Source of the DNA: Chloroflexota bacterium
GTDB taxonomy: Bacteria > Chloroflexota > Anaerolineae > Aggregatilineales > UBA2796
Assembly (NCBI GenBank): GCA_021325095.1
Contig: JAJPHV010000043.1
Coordinates: forward strand, 1-34,985
Direction of reading: 5' to 3'
DNA length: 34,985 bases
Shown here: piece by piece, positions 1 to 8,685 of the stretch
How positions within the stretch are numbered: position 1 is the first letter of the stretch
Layout of the letters: each line of letters opens with the position of its first letter
Notes under the pieces: model-generated
Told to the model about the DNA's origin: nothing
The model's database searches: none
What the model saw: the letters and a program-made list of their open reading frames with translations, nothing else
Made by a program: the position numbers and the translations under genes

Positions 1-60
1 ACCTTCACCTTTGTCCTTCCGGCAATCATCGACAAGCCGAGGGCGGACAGGACAGTGTAA
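1..60 (+). CDS. possible C-terminal end of an upstream gene
   Basis: Frame 1 is open from the window edge to a TAA at 58-60 and would encode 19 residues ending in DRTV. A strong intrinsic terminator follows about 30 bases later on the same strand, which is what one expects after a real gene end. The fragment is too short for any family assignment, and the reading rests only on the open frame and the terminator. Confidence 0.3.
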   Translation, partial: TFTFVLPAIIDKPRADRTV

Positions 61-92
61 GCCTGAACCGCCCAAAGAAGCAGCTAAAACGC

Positions 93-121
93 AAGCCCCT
101 CTCCGCGGAAAGGGGCTTTTT
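93..121 (+). terminator. intrinsic terminator
   Basis: AAGCCCCT (93-100) pairs perfectly with AGGGGCTT (111-118) across a 10-base loop, and the transcript then runs into a short T tract. It would end transcription of whatever gene enters from the left edge. Confidence 0.8.
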
Positions 122-180
122 GTTTACTGAACGACTCAGCACGGAATTACTGAGAAACTATCACTCAATGTGGATTTGTT

Positions 181-498
181 CTATCGCAATACGCAAATGC
201 CAATTTCAGGCTTTACAGTACTGCCAGTTCCACCATAGTGTTGGTACAGCAAAAAGCGCCCATCGGGTGAGATACTGTCACTCCCACTCAATGGATCGAG
301 GTTCAGCTCGTTGGGCTTGGCGATAATCTTGAGTTGCGATTTCTGTATATCGTATTCAATTACGCCCTGCGTGGTCAGAAGGACAAATGTGTTATCGCCC
401 ACCCAAGCCGCTCGTCTATCGCCCACAACACCCAAGTCAAGTTTCTTGATTTGCTGCTTATCGAGGTCATATATCCAGAATTCATCTGGCGCGCCCAC
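181..498 (-). pseudogene. beta-propeller (TolB/WD40-like) protein, C-terminal fragment
   Basis: About 105 residues with repeating propeller-blade patterns: DEFWIYDLDKQQIKKLDL, then VLLTTQGVIEYDIQ, then SISPDGRFLLYQHYGG. The SPDGRFLLY type of motif is typical of TolB-like/PD40 blades. A GTG at 496-498 is the only nearby start and has no clear ribosome binding site. An in-frame stop lies just upstream, and the opposite strand turns into a GH42 gene fragment at about 540, so the 5' part of this gene seems to be lost. The full protein would probably have been an exported or periplasmic propeller protein, but its substrate or partner cannot be inferred. Confidence 0.5.
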
Positions 499-530
499 TC
501 GATTGCGTCAGTTGGGATAATTACAGGCGT

Positions 531-1288
531 ATGCAGTGGAACATGGAGGATCAGGTCGATCCCGCGCAGGCTGCTCTTGATCACGATACGATGCGCGGCT
601 TGAAGCACCGAAACTTCTTTATGGAACAGCAAGCCGGTTCCGGCGGGTGGGAGGTTGTCAGCGTAGCGCCCCGTCCCGGCGAATTACGCCTATGGGCCTA
701 TCAGAGCATCGCCCACGGAGCCGACGGTATTGTCTTTTTCCGCTGGCGAACAGCCCGTTATAGTACGGAACAATATTGGCATGGCCTGCTGGATCACGAC
801 GCTCATCCGAGCCGACGTTACCAGGAAATCAGGCAGATGGGCGCTGAAATCAAGAAGATCGGCGATCAGGTTCTTGGGACAAGTGCCAAGGCAAACGTCG
901 CAATGATGCTATCATACGATTCGCGGTTTGCCTTCCAGATCCAGGCCAATAATCCCGACTTCAAGTATTCGACGCACTTCTACGAAGTGTATCGCGCTTT
1001 TAACAACGAACACGTACTTATCGACGTGGTTTCGCCAAACGAAAGTCTCTCCGAGTATAAGCTCGTGGTGATCCCGGCTCTGCATGTTCTAAGCCCAGAA
1101 ACAGTCGAGAATCTGACCCGCTTTGTGGAGGCAGGGGGAACTGTAATCATTGGGGCGAGGAGTGGCGTGAAGGACGAAGTGAACGCAGTCGTCAACATGC
1201 GTCTACCGGGATTGTTGGCAACGTTATGCGGCACTATCGTCGAAGAGTACGATTCTCTGCCCCTGGTATGCGGCAACAATTGAAATTT
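531..1288 (+). pseudogene. beta-galactosidase GH42, middle and C-terminal fragment
   Basis: The frame matches GH42 beta-galactosidases from the end of the TIM barrel into the trimerisation domain. It shows HDTMRGLKHRNFFMEQQAG, where the Glu of MEQQ corresponds to the family's nucleophile as I recall it, then IAHGADGIVFFRWR, then MMLSYDSRFAFQIQ, KLVVIPALHVL and SGVKDEVNAVVNMRLPGLL. Roughly the first 300 residues, including the acid/base Glu, are absent. Near 1260 a one-base loss shifts the frame: the read frame ends at 1283, while the neighbouring frame continues as PPGMRQQLKF, as the family would, up to the IS1595 end at 1289. The gene is therefore broken on the left, frameshifted, and cut off by an insertion. 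Lactose or galactoside hydrolysis was the likely ancestral role. Confidence 0.85.
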
Positions 1289-2266
1289 GGCTCAACAGTA
1301 GCAGTAGTGCAAACGAACTAAAGATGCGATAAAAGCGACCGAAACGCGCTTGAGATTGACATGAAACTCGTGAATGGCAACCTAACCGCACAGGAAAGGC
1401 TTACTAACCCCTCGAAAGGGGCGCAGAAAGTTGCGCAATCCGGTCCACAAGCCCTCAGCGCCGTTGATATGCACTTCGCGCAGGCCATCCCCATCAACAC
1501 CCGCGCGCCCATTCCTTGTGCCCATGGGCCACTGTCGAGCGGGAACGCTGGACGGCGTTGTAGCTGTCGTATTCATCGGTGTACAGGTGGGTCTCTTCCT
1601 GAGTGAACTGATGCACATGCGCGCACACCGTCGCGCTGGTCGTATCGCTGACCACCCGCAGGCGCACCGGCTTGCGTTCGCGTCCAATCGTGCCCAGTAC
1701 CGGTGGACGGTCGTTGGCAAACGTGCCACGTCCCCGGCGTTTAGTGGCGCGCCGGCGCGGGGGATCGCTGGGGTCAAAGCGTTCAACCCCTTTTTTCCCC
1801 CGCATTCTGAAACATCTCGTCGCTTTCGGCTGCCCCATCCGGCAGGGCACTTGGGGGTTGGAACGCCTCCGCTTGGGCTTGCAGACGGTGACGCCACAAC
1901 AGCACCGTCTTCTCGGTCAACCCCAGTTCCCGCGCCAACTGCTTACTCGGTTGGCCTTGCAACACTCCTTGAAGCAACAGCACCACATGCGGGGGGGCTA
2001 ACTGGCTTCCGGCGAACAGCGTACCCCTGTAAAGGTGGTAAACCCCTTCACAGTTCTGACAGCGATACACGGGCAACCCGCTCCCTCGATTTACCCGGAA
2101 GAAGCGCCCGTGCTCATGATCGGCTTGGCAGTGAGGGCATTTCAGCCCATCAGGGTGGAAGTGCTTCTCCAGCCAGGCGATGCTTTCATCCATATCCAGG
2201 AGGTCTATGATTGGAAAGTCCATGCCCTCGATTATATCGTTTCTGCACTACTTGTATAGTTGAGCC
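1289..2266 (-). mobile_element. IS1595-family insertion sequence, decayed
   Basis: The ends form imperfect inverted repeats of about 23 bp. The left end at 1289-1311 begins GGCTCAAC and ends AGTAGTGCA; the reverse complement of 2244-2266 begins and ends with the same 8 and 9 bases and differs mainly in the middle. The only gene inside is an ISXO2/IS1595-type transposase on the minus strand. The 8 bases outside each end (1281-1288 and 2267-2274) are not a direct repeat, so either the target duplication has decayed or the flanks have been rearranged. Confidence 0.8.
1292..2223 (-). pseudogene. IS1595-family transposase, frameshifted
   Basis: The N-terminus has the zinc-ribbon motif CPHC...CQNC and an HTH (LARELGLTEKTVLLWRHRLQ). 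The DDE domain follows as SDEMFQNAGEK, DPPRRRATKRRGRGTFANDR, YTDEYDSYN, EWAR and EGLWTGLRNFLRPFRGV, all typical of the family. Three lesions break it: a shift in the G5-A6-G4 homopolymer near 1790-1801, a second shift near 1500 between EWAR and DGDGLREVH, and an amber codon at 1382-1384 inside an otherwise continuing C-terminus (VAIHEFHVNLKRV). The intact protein would have had about 310 residues. Confidence 0.85.
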
Positions 2267-2314
2267 TTTCAGATTACCATGAGCAGAGTGAGTAGGTCAT
2301 ACGCGAGACTGTGA

Positions 2315-2518
2315 TTAGACTTCCTCCTTTCGTGTGTTTTTGCTGGCATTGACCTGTCGAGGCCAAGCGCCACAGCAAGCACGCACGGACAGCCGTGTAT
2401 CGAAGGCCACTGTGCGAGCAGGCAAGTCCGGATGATCGATGCGTTCCAGCCGCAGTTGGGCAGCGCGATAGCCGATTTTCTCAGCAGACTGCGCCGGCGC
2501 GGCCCGTTCAGCTAACGG
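2315..2518 (-). pseudogene. LacI-family regulator, C-terminal remnant
   Basis: A frame of about 68 codons ends at a TAA at 2315-2317. It contains EKIGYRAAQLRLERIDHPD, then LPARTVAF and DTRLSVRACC, the signature end of LacI/GalR regulators where the last effector-domain helix leads to a P-x-R-x-V...L-x-V-R tail. Nothing LacI-like is seen upstream of about 2518, where the frame runs into the 3' end of the deacetylase gene in another frame. It differs from the tail of the intact LacI gene at 8686, so it is not a duplicate of it. Confidence 0.75.
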
Positions 2519-3207
2519 CGACTTACAATCTCACGCATTTCTGGCGAAGCGTATAGCCCGCGCTCGTCTGGTGTCCACTCCAGAGGATCGACAAACTCCA
2601 TTTCGTCCAACCCCACGAGCTGAAAGCCACGTGCATGAAGACCATCAATGATAGCAGGCAGGGCTTCGATCATCGGCACACAACGTGACAGGCGCAGTGC
2701 GTCGTCGTCGGTTTCTGAGCTGTCATGCAGATCGATGACTGAACCGCCTGCCAGCCGGGGATGGTTCAGAGTCGCGTCGATGATCGCCTGCGGGGCCGTC
2801 TTGTTCCAATCTGCCGGATTGACATCGGCATCGACGATCTTCATCGATTTCGACATGGCAATGGGCGAGTTGGTGCACGTAAAGAAGTTGAAGTAATGAG
2901 CGCGCAAGAACTGCGTGGGGCGGCCAATCACGTTGCCGATGGCCGCCTCGGCCCTGTCGAAATCCCCGACGTGGGCATGGTGGGCGTAGCTGTGGTTGCC
3001 GACGACGTGGCCGTTACGAACGATCCGTTCCAGCGCTTGCGGCCAGCGCTCGGCCCATTTGCCGAGCACAAAGAACGTGCCGCGAGCGTTCTTGGCATTC
3101 AAAATCTCAATGACCTGATCGGTGCGCGGCGGGTTCGGCCCATCGTCAAAAGTCAGTGCCACTTTCATCTGATCGCGGCGAGCGTGTTCATAATAGATTA
3201 CCGGCAT
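2512..3207 (-). CDS. polysaccharide deacetylase (NodB/CE4 domain)
   Basis: A NodB-fold deacetylase of 231 residues. TFDDGP near residue 19 carries the catalytic and metal Asp pair, NHSYAHH near 75 the metal-binding histidines (H-S-x-x-H), DADVNPADW the fourth motif, and VIDLHD the final Leu-His motif. The usual R-x-P-x-G motif reads RAHYFNFF, an unusual substitution. No signal peptide is visible, so it may act in the cytoplasm. The chosen ATG has GGAGG seven bases upstream. An alternative ATG at 3240 overlaps the stop of the preceding ATPase gene as ATGA. It is the last gene of the peptide-transporter operon, so its substrate may be an N-acetylated compound imported by that system (inference). 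Confidence 0.85.
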   Translation of the reverse strand: MPVIYYEHARRDQMKVALTFDDGPNPPRTDQVIEILNAKNARGTFFVLGKWAERWPQALERIVRNGHVVGNHSYAHHAHVGDFDRAEAAIGNVIGRPTQFLRAHYFNFFTCTNSPIAMSKSMKIVDADVNPADWNKTAPQAIIDATLNHPRLAGGSVIDLHDSSETDDDALRLSRCVPMIEALPAIIDGLHARGFQLVGLDEMEFVDPLEWTPDERGLYASPEMREIVSRR

Positions 3208-3236
3208 GCTTTGAACCTCCATTAGGGATGATACAG

Positions 3237-4040
3237 TCATGTTGCAGGCGATACATGGGAAACGTGCAGGTGTGCCGCTTCAATCAGCGTCTGGGTATAA
3301 GGATGTTGCGGCGCGCCGAATACGGCTTCTTTGGCGCCCTGCTCAACCACCTGTCCCTGGCGCATCACCAGGAGGTGTTGCGCCAGATAATGGACGACAC
3401 GCAGATCGTGCGATACGAAAATGTAGGCCAAGCCGCGATCCTTTTGCAGGTCGAGCAGCAGGTTCACGATTTGACCCTGGATGGACACGTCGAGCGCTGA
3501 AGTTGGCTCGTCCAGGAACAGCATGGCTGGCTCCGGCGCCAAAGCCCGTGCAATCCCGGCACGCTGCAACTGCCCGCCGCTGATCTCGTGAGGGTATAGA
3601 TTGGCGATCCGGCTATCAAGCTGAACCTGTTCCAGCAGGGCAAAAACGCGCTGCTGGCGGTGCTTGTCGTCCAGGCCAGGCATCAGGCGCATGGTATCCA
3701 TGAGAGCTTGTCCGATTGTCATCATCGGGTTGAACGAGGTTAGCGGATTCTGGAAAACCATCTGCATTTTCCGGCGTAGGGGCAGCATCTGGCGTTCTGA
3801 CAGAGCCTGGATGTCGCGGCCTTCCAGCACGACCCGGCCCGCCGTCACCGGGGTCAGGTGCAGGATGCAGCGCCCAAGCGTCGACTTGCCAGAGCCGCTC
3901 TCACCGACAATGCCCAGTGTCTCGCCGGGCTCCAGATCGAAGGACACGTGATCCACCGCCGTGAGCATTGCGGTCCGCCAGCCCGGGCGCCGCAGCCGAT
4001 ACTGCTTGGTGACTTCAATTGCGGACAGCAGCGGCGTCAT
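3237..4040 (-). CDS. dppF: oligopeptide/dipeptide ABC transporter ATP-binding protein (DppF/OppF type)
   Basis: A 267-residue ABC ATPase that would power peptide or oligosaccharide import with DppD. Walker A is GESGSGKS at 46-53, Q-loop Gln 97, signature ISGGQ at 153-157, Walker B LFLDEP at 174-179 and the switch His at 211 (VSHDL). The C-terminal HPYTQTLIEA segment is typical of OppF/DppF. The frame is open much further upstream, but that part lies over dppD in another frame and has no domain homology. ATG 4040 was chosen, with a GGGAG upstream; ATG 4053 is an alternative. It overlaps the dppD end and runs ATGA into the deacetylase gene. Confidence 0.92.
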   Translation of the reverse strand: MTPLLSAIEVTKQYRLRRPGWRTAMLTAVDHVSFDLEPGETLGIVGESGSGKSTLGRCILHLTPVTAGRVVLEGRDIQALSERQMLPLRRKMQMVFQNPLTSFNPMMTIGQALMDTMRLMPGLDDKHRQQRVFALLEQVQLDSRIANLYPHEISGGQLQRAGIARALAPEPAMLFLDEPTSALDVSIQGQIVNLLLDLQKDRGLAYIFVSHDLRVVHYLAQHLLVMRQGQVVEQGAKEAVFGAPQHPYTQTLIEAAHLHVSHVSPAT

Positions 4041-5037
4041 AGCTGGCGCTCCCATCCTGCTCGAACACCTGGTGAGCAAAATGGCACAACGATACGTGGC
4101 CTGGCTCGACCTCAACTGGCAGCGGGGCCTGATCGTGGCAGATCTGCTGGGCCAGTGCACAGCGCGGCGCGAAGGGGCAGCCCGGCCACTTCTGGCGCAG
4201 ATCGATGACGCGTCCTGGAATAAAAGGCATTCGTTCGGTTGGCCGGGTATCCACGCAGCGCAGCAAGGCCGCCGTGTACGGGTTGGCGGGGCGGCTCGTG
4301 ATCCGCGCCGTCGTGCCATTTTCCATGACGACGCCCGCGTACATGACCGCGATCCGATTGCAGATGGTGGACACCAACCCGATATCGTGTGAGATAACCA
4401 CGAGCGTGGTGTTCAGACGGCGCACCACGTCACGGATCAGTGTGATGACCTGCCCCTGAATGGTAACGTCCAGCCCGCTGGTCGGCTCGTCGGCAATGAG
4501 CAGTTCCGGCGAACTGGCAAGTGCCAGCGCGATCATGGCTCGCTGCGCCATGCCGCCTGAAAACTCGTGCGGGTAGCCGCGGGCGCGTTCGGACGCATTC
4601 GGAATGCCGGTGGCCTGCATCGCTTCTACCGCTTTCTGGCGAGCGGCTTGCCTGCTCAACCCTGCATGGCGAGTGTAAACGTCGGCGATCTGGTCGCCAA
4701 CGCGGACCAGCGGGTTTAACGCGGCTTGCGCATTCTGGAAGATCATGGCAATGCGCTTGCCGCGCAGCGGGCGGATGGATGACTCCTGGAGGCGTGTCAG
4801 GTCAGTGCCGTCGAACAGAATCTGCCCGTCCGTGATCTGTGCGCTGGCAGGCAGCAGGCGCATCACGCTCAGGCCAGTCATCGTCTTGCCGGAACCACTC
4901 TCGCCTACAACCGCCATCAGATCACCCCGGCCAACGTTCAGGGTCACACCGCGCAGCGCATGAAGCACGTCCCGTTCGATATGCAGATCGACGCGCAGGT
5001 CACGAATGGCGAGCAAGGGGACTGAATTGGGCATCAT
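4015..5037 (-). CDS. dppD: oligopeptide/dipeptide ABC transporter ATP-binding protein (DppD/OppD type)
   Basis: A 340-residue ABC ATPase with Walker A GESGSGKT at 45-52, signature FSGGMAQR, Walker B LLIADEP and switch VISHD. The C-terminal oligopeptide extension contains CPFAPRCALAQQIC, the cysteine-rich segment that in OppD/DppD proteins often binds an iron-sulfur cluster. The start overlaps the dppC stop by 4 nt and the 3' end overlaps dppF by 26 nt, so the pair is translationally coupled and should form the DppDF heterodimer at the inner face of the membrane. Confidence 0.93.
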   Translation of the reverse strand: MMPNSVPLLAIRDLRVDLHIERDVLHALRGVTLNVGRGDLMAVVGESGSGKTMTGLSVMRLLPASAQITDGQILFDGTDLTRLQESSIRPLRGKRIAMIFQNAQAALNPLVRVGDQIADVYTRHAGLSRQAARQKAVEAMQATGIPNASERARGYPHEFSGGMAQRAMIALALASSPELLIADEPTSGLDVTIQGQVITLIRDVVRRLNTTLVVISHDIGLVSTICNRIAVMYAGVVMENGTTARITSRPANPYTAALLRCVDTRPTERMPFIPGRVIDLRQKWPGCPFAPRCALAQQICHDQAPLPVEVEPGHVSLCHFAHQVFEQDGSASYDAAAVRN

Positions 5038-5915
5038 GCTCTCCGCGTTACCAGGACTTTCAACTGGTCGCTCAGGCTACTCAACAGCGAGACCGAAAGT
5101 ACCAGCGCCAGACCAGGGAACACCGACGGCCACCACTTGCTAAACACCACGTAGTTCGCGCCTTGCTGAATCATCGCTCCCCATTCGGGGATCGGAATCT
5201 GCACGCCCAGGCCAATAAAACTCAGGCCCGCGATCATTTGTACTGCATAGGCACAACTGAGCGGGAACTGCGAGACGACAGGCAGCAGCGCATTCGGAAT
5301 GATGTGCCGGAAAACAACCGACAGCGGGCTGTTCCCGGACAGCCGCGCCGCCTGCACAAACTCCACGTCGCGCAGAGGCAGCACGACACTGCGTACCATT
5401 TTGGCGTAGACCGGCACATTGTAGAAGGCCGTGATCAGCACCACGTTGACCAATGTATTGCCCGCCACCGCCAGCACGGCCATGCCAAATAACAGTTGCG
5501 GGAATCCCTGGATCACCTCCGAAACGCGGTTGATCAGGTTGTCGATAACCCCGCCCAGGTAGCCTGAAATTGCACCCAGCGGCACGCCGATCAGAACGCC
5601 GAGCAAAACCGAGCTGATCGAGAGCGCAAAGTCCGTGCGAATGGCATGAATTGTGCGCGAAAAGACATCAAATCCATTCGGGTCGGTGCCGAACCAGTGC
5701 TCGGCAGACGGCGGCTTGAGACTGTTGAATGGATCCGGTTTGATCGGATTGGGCAGGGGCAACAGCGGCGCTATCAGCCCCAGAGCGATCACGGCGAGGA
5801 GCAGCCCCAACGTCAAATTCACGCGCAGCGCCCCGTGCGCCGTAACCAACCGCTGGTAAGCCGAGGGCCGATGGAGCACTGGCGCAAGTTGGACGCTCAC
5901 CTGGCCCGGCGTCAT
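5034..5915 (-). CDS. dppC: dipeptide-type ABC transporter permease (DppC/OppC type)
   Basis: A 293-residue inner-membrane permease. It opens with the OppC_N helix (LTLGLLLAVIALGLIAPLLPLP) and the NSLKPPSAEHWFGTDPNGFDVFSRTI segment that marks DppC proteins, followed by the BPD_transp_1 domain with an EAA-like loop (VEFVQAARLSGNSPLSVVFRHI). The protein ends normally near VLVTRRA. It shares ATGA overlaps with dppB upstream and dppD downstream. It pairs with DppB to form the channel. Confidence 0.93.
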   Translation of the reverse strand: MTPGQVSVQLAPVLHRPSAYQRLVTAHGALRVNLTLGLLLAVIALGLIAPLLPLPNPIKPDPFNSLKPPSAEHWFGTDPNGFDVFSRTIHAIRTDFALSISSVLLGVLIGVPLGAISGYLGGVIDNLINRVSEVIQGFPQLLFGMAVLAVAGNTLVNVVLITAFYNVPVYAKMVRSVVLPLRDVEFVQAARLSGNSPLSVVFRHIIPNALLPVVSQFPLSCAYAVQMIAGLSFIGLGVQIPIPEWGAMIQQGANYVVFSKWWPSVFPGLALVLSVSLLSSLSDQLKVLVTRRA

Positions 5916-6943
5916 ATTCCCTCCATGCGGATACGCGGATCGATCATACTGTTAATGATGTCGGCGGCCAGGTACACCAGGATGTAGAACAGCGCACTGA
6001 GCAACACCACACCCATGATAGGCTCGTAGTCGGCGTGATTCATGGCGTCCACTGCATACAGCCCCAAGCCCGGCCAGGCAAAGACGACTTCCACCAGCAC
6101 CGTCCCGCCGATCAGGTAGCCATAGGTCATTGCCAGCATGGTCAGCACAGGCACAAGGATGTTTTTAAGGGCGTAGCGCGTGATCGTCCAGGGCGAGAGG
6201 CCAAAGGCCTTGGCCGTTCGCATATAATCGGTGCTGTATACCGCCTCGGTGGTGTTCCGGGTGATCTGGAAGAGGCTGGGACTGGTCGTGAAAGCAAGCG
6301 TGAGCGCAGGCATGACCAGTTGTTTGAGACTGGCCCAGAGCGTATTGAGATTCCCGGCAAGCAGGCTGTCAATGGTGTACCAGCCTGTGATTGCTGGTGG
6401 GGGCGAGGCATCAGCCGCGATCCGTCCCAATGGCGGCGGTAGCAGGTGGAACGCCGCAAATAGCAGGAAAATTAGGATCAATCCCAGCCAGAAGTTCGGC
6501 ACGGAAACACCTGTCCGGGCGATGAAATCCGCCAGCCTGGCAAATAGACTTCCCCGGTAGCGACCAGCCAGTGCGCCCGCAGGGATGGCCCACAACGCGC
6601 CGAGCAGCAACGAATACGTTGCCAGTTCGAGCGTGGCGGGCAACCGGCGCTGAATGTCCACCACCACCGGATTGAACGTATAACGTGACTGGCCGAGCTC
6701 GCCGCGGAGCAGATTCGCCATGTAACGCGCATATTGCTCGTAGACGGGCCGATCCAGGCCAAGTTCTCTGGTCATGTTTTCCACCATTTCCTTCGTATAA
6801 GTCGTGCCTACCAGCAGATAGACCGGATTGCCGAGCAAGCGCGTGGCGGAGAAGGTGATGATGGACACACCCAGCAGCGAGACCATCAAATACACGAGTC
6901 GGCGGAGGAGATATATTCCCCAGCTTCGTGCGGAGGCCAACAT
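5912..6943 (-). CDS. dppB: dipeptide-type ABC transporter permease (DppB/OppB type)
   Basis: A 343-residue permease with the N-terminal LLRRLVYLMVSLLGVSIITF helix, the family motif GLDRPVYEQYARYMANLLRGELG, and an EAA loop (YMRTAKAFGLSPWTITRYALKN). About six transmembrane helices are visible. It follows the binding-protein gene after a 64-bp gap that contains a strong hairpin, and overlaps dppC by 4 nt. The length is normal for the family. Confidence 0.93.
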   Translation of the reverse strand: MLASARSWGIYLLRRLVYLMVSLLGVSIITFSATRLLGNPVYLLVGTTYTKEMVENMTRELGLDRPVYEQYARYMANLLRGELGQSRYTFNPVVVDIQRRLPATLELATYSLLLGALWAIPAGALAGRYRGSLFARLADFIARTGVSVPNFWLGLILIFLLFAAFHLLPPPLGRIAADASPPPAITGWYTIDSLLAGNLNTLWASLKQLVMPALTLAFTTSPSLFQITRNTTEAVYSTDYMRTAKAFGLSPWTITRYALKNILVPVLTMLAMTYGYLIGGTVLVEVVFAWPGLGLYAVDAMNHADYEPIMGVVLLSALFYILVYLAADIINSMIDPRIRMEGI

Positions 6944-6965
6944 ACCCTGAATCCTGGTAACGATA

Positions 6966-6991
6966 CGGTATGGAGCCGCAGCCCCATACCG
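6966..6991 (-). promoter_or_regulatory. intercistronic hairpin between dppA and dppB
   Basis: CGGTATGG (6966-6973) pairs with CCATACCG (6984-6991) around a 10-base loop, with no T tract on either side. Such hairpins between a binding-protein gene and its permease genes commonly protect the upstream mRNA and lower downstream expression. That role is inferred from position and structure. Confidence 0.6.
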
Positions 6992-7007
6992 CTATCACAA
7001 CGTCCCG

Positions 7008-8615
7008 TTACTTTGTAACACGCTTCAACGGGTAATACCACAGCAGGTTATCGGGAAGCTGGACATAGCCCTGGATGTTGTCACGCATGGCGATTTCAAA
7101 CGGCATTTCGGCCAGATACAGAGCCGGCGCGTCGGCAATTGTCAGCTTCTGGTACTCGGTTGCCAGCGTCTTTTTCTGATCCTTGTTCACCGTCACCACC
7201 ATCTGATCGATCAGCTTGTCAACGTCCTTGTTGCTGTAGCCCGTCCAGTTGACGACAGCGCCGGTCTTGAAGAACAGGACACCTGTGTAGCCCGGATCGT
7301 CCACATACCACAGCAGATCGCGCATCCAGGCCTGGTGCGTCAGCTTGCCCAACCCGTCGGCAAAAGCCGCCGAGGTCTGCTTGTTGATCTTCATGGTGAC
7401 ACCGATCTTGCTGAACTGATCTTGCAGGAGAACAGCGATCTGCTCCTGAACCGGGATGCCTTCGGTGATGTCGAGGGTAAACTCGAAGCCCTTGTCCATC
7501 CCTGCTTCTTTGAGCAGCGCTTTGGCTTTGTCCAGGTCTTCCGTGTACGTCCACAGACTCTTGTCGTGGAACTGCCCGCCAACCGGGACCGGTCCTTCGG
7601 ACACCTGCGCCCGGCCCTTGAACACGCCTTCGACGATGGCCTTGTACGGTGCAGCGTAGGTCAGCGCCTGGCGCACCTTCACGTTGTCGAACGGTGGTTT
7701 GGTCACGTTGAAGCCCAGGATCATCTGGTTGCGGGTGGGCACGGACAGAACCTTGACGCCCTGCGACCCGCGCAGCGAATCCAGTTCATCGGTACTCAGG
7801 TCGCTGGCAATGTCTACGGCTCCTTGCTGTAGCAGCAGCGCGCGGTTGGCCGACGACGGAACGATCTTGAGCACGACCTTGCGGAAGAAGGCGGGTGGGG
7901 TAGCCCAGTAGTTGGGGTTGGCCTTCAAGACCATCTGGACGCCCGGCTCCCAGCTATCCACGTAGTACTCACCGGAACCGGCATCGTTCTTGGCAAGCCA
8001 TTTGCTGGCCCAGGGATCGTCACTGGTAACGTGCTTGGCAATCTCAACCGAATCCTGTGGGGCCTGAGACTGATCACGGAACAGATAAAAGAACCAGGGG
8101 CTGGGTTTGGAGAACTGGATGGTTACTTCCATCGGGCCGGTTGCCTTCACCTGGTCGATGGACTCGATGTTGGAGGTAACCGCGTTGAATTTCGTGCCGG
8201 AATCGGTTCCGTAAGCGCGCTTGAACCAGTACACGATGTCTTCAGCGGTCACGGGGTTGCCCGTGTGAGAGAACTTATTGGCGCGCACCTTGAGCACAAT
8301 CGACTTGTAGTCGTCAGACAGCTTCCAGGATTCGATGGCCTCGCCTTCAATTTTGTCTACATCATAGATGCTGTAACCCTGGCCGGTGTCGTGGAAGCCG
8401 TAACGGAAGAACTGATCGTAAATGTTGTAATTCGTCTCATTGGAGCGCTGGAAACGTGAAAACGGTGGATCAAGGGTTTCTATGTCACTGGGGATAGCAA
8501 TGGTGAGTGTGGGTTCCTCTTGCGCGGCAGTTGGGAGCGACGGGTGAATTAGCCCGGCTGCGGCAAGCGCGATAATTACCGCAAATGTCAGGGATCGCAG
8601 TAAGTTCCTCAACAT
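7008..8615 (-). CDS. dppA: dipeptide-type ABC transporter substrate-binding protein (SBP_bac_5)
   Basis: A 535-residue extracytoplasmic binding protein. A signal peptide (MLRNLLRSLTFAVIIALAAA) precedes the SBP_bac_5 domain, which starts EPTLTIAIPSDIETLDPP. Typical later motifs are VKVRQALTYAA near the middle and PALYLAE near the end. The signal peptide has no lipobox Cys, so release and cell-surface retention are not explained by the sequence. The frame is open to 8678, but ATG 8615 has a strong AGGAAGG upstream and gives a clean signal sequence. It is the first transporter gene after the LacI regulator. The ligand cannot be told from sequence; many cluster-5 proteins bind peptides, others oligosaccharides. 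Confidence 0.9.
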   Translation of the reverse strand: MLRNLLRSLTFAVIIALAAAGLIHPSLPTAAQEEPTLTIAIPSDIETLDPPFSRFQRSNETNYNIYDQFFRYGFHDTGQGYSIYDVDKIEGEAIESWKLSDDYKSIVLKVRANKFSHTGNPVTAEDIVYWFKRAYGTDSGTKFNAVTSNIESIDQVKATGPMEVTIQFSKPSPWFFYLFRDQSQAPQDSVEIAKHVTSDDPWASKWLAKNDAGSGEYYVDSWEPGVQMVLKANPNYWATPPAFFRKVVLKIVPSSANRALLLQQGAVDIASDLSTDELDSLRGSQGVKVLSVPTRNQMILGFNVTKPPFDNVKVRQALTYAAPYKAIVEGVFKGRAQVSEGPVPVGGQFHDKSLWTYTEDLDKAKALLKEAGMDKGFEFTLDITEGIPVQEQIAVLLQDQFSKIGVTMKINKQTSAAFADGLGKLTHQAWMRDLLWYVDDPGYTGVLFFKTGAVVNWTGYSNKDVDKLIDQMVVTVNKDQKKTLATEYQKLTIADAPALYLAEMPFEIAMRDNIQGYVQLPDNLLWYYPLKRVTK

Positions 8616-8685
8616 GTTTGACCTTCCTCGGCTGTTAAAATGAGCTAACCTGGTAGATAGACATATTCGATTGCACAAGACGCTT

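Noticed and set aside
1790..1801. Programmed frameshift in the IS1595 transposase at the G5-A6-G4 run
   Set aside because: The required shift is +1 (or -2), not the -1 expected on an A-rich heptamer, and the same gene has another frameshift and an amber codon, so simple decay explains it better.
1281..2274. An 8-bp target-site duplication flanking the IS1595 element
   Set aside because: The left flank TGAAATTT and the right flank TTTCAGAT are not direct repeats.
4041..4319. A longer dppF start giving a 360-residue protein
   Set aside because: The extra N-terminal residues are arginine- and cysteine-rich, match no domain and lie over the coding region of dppD in another frame.
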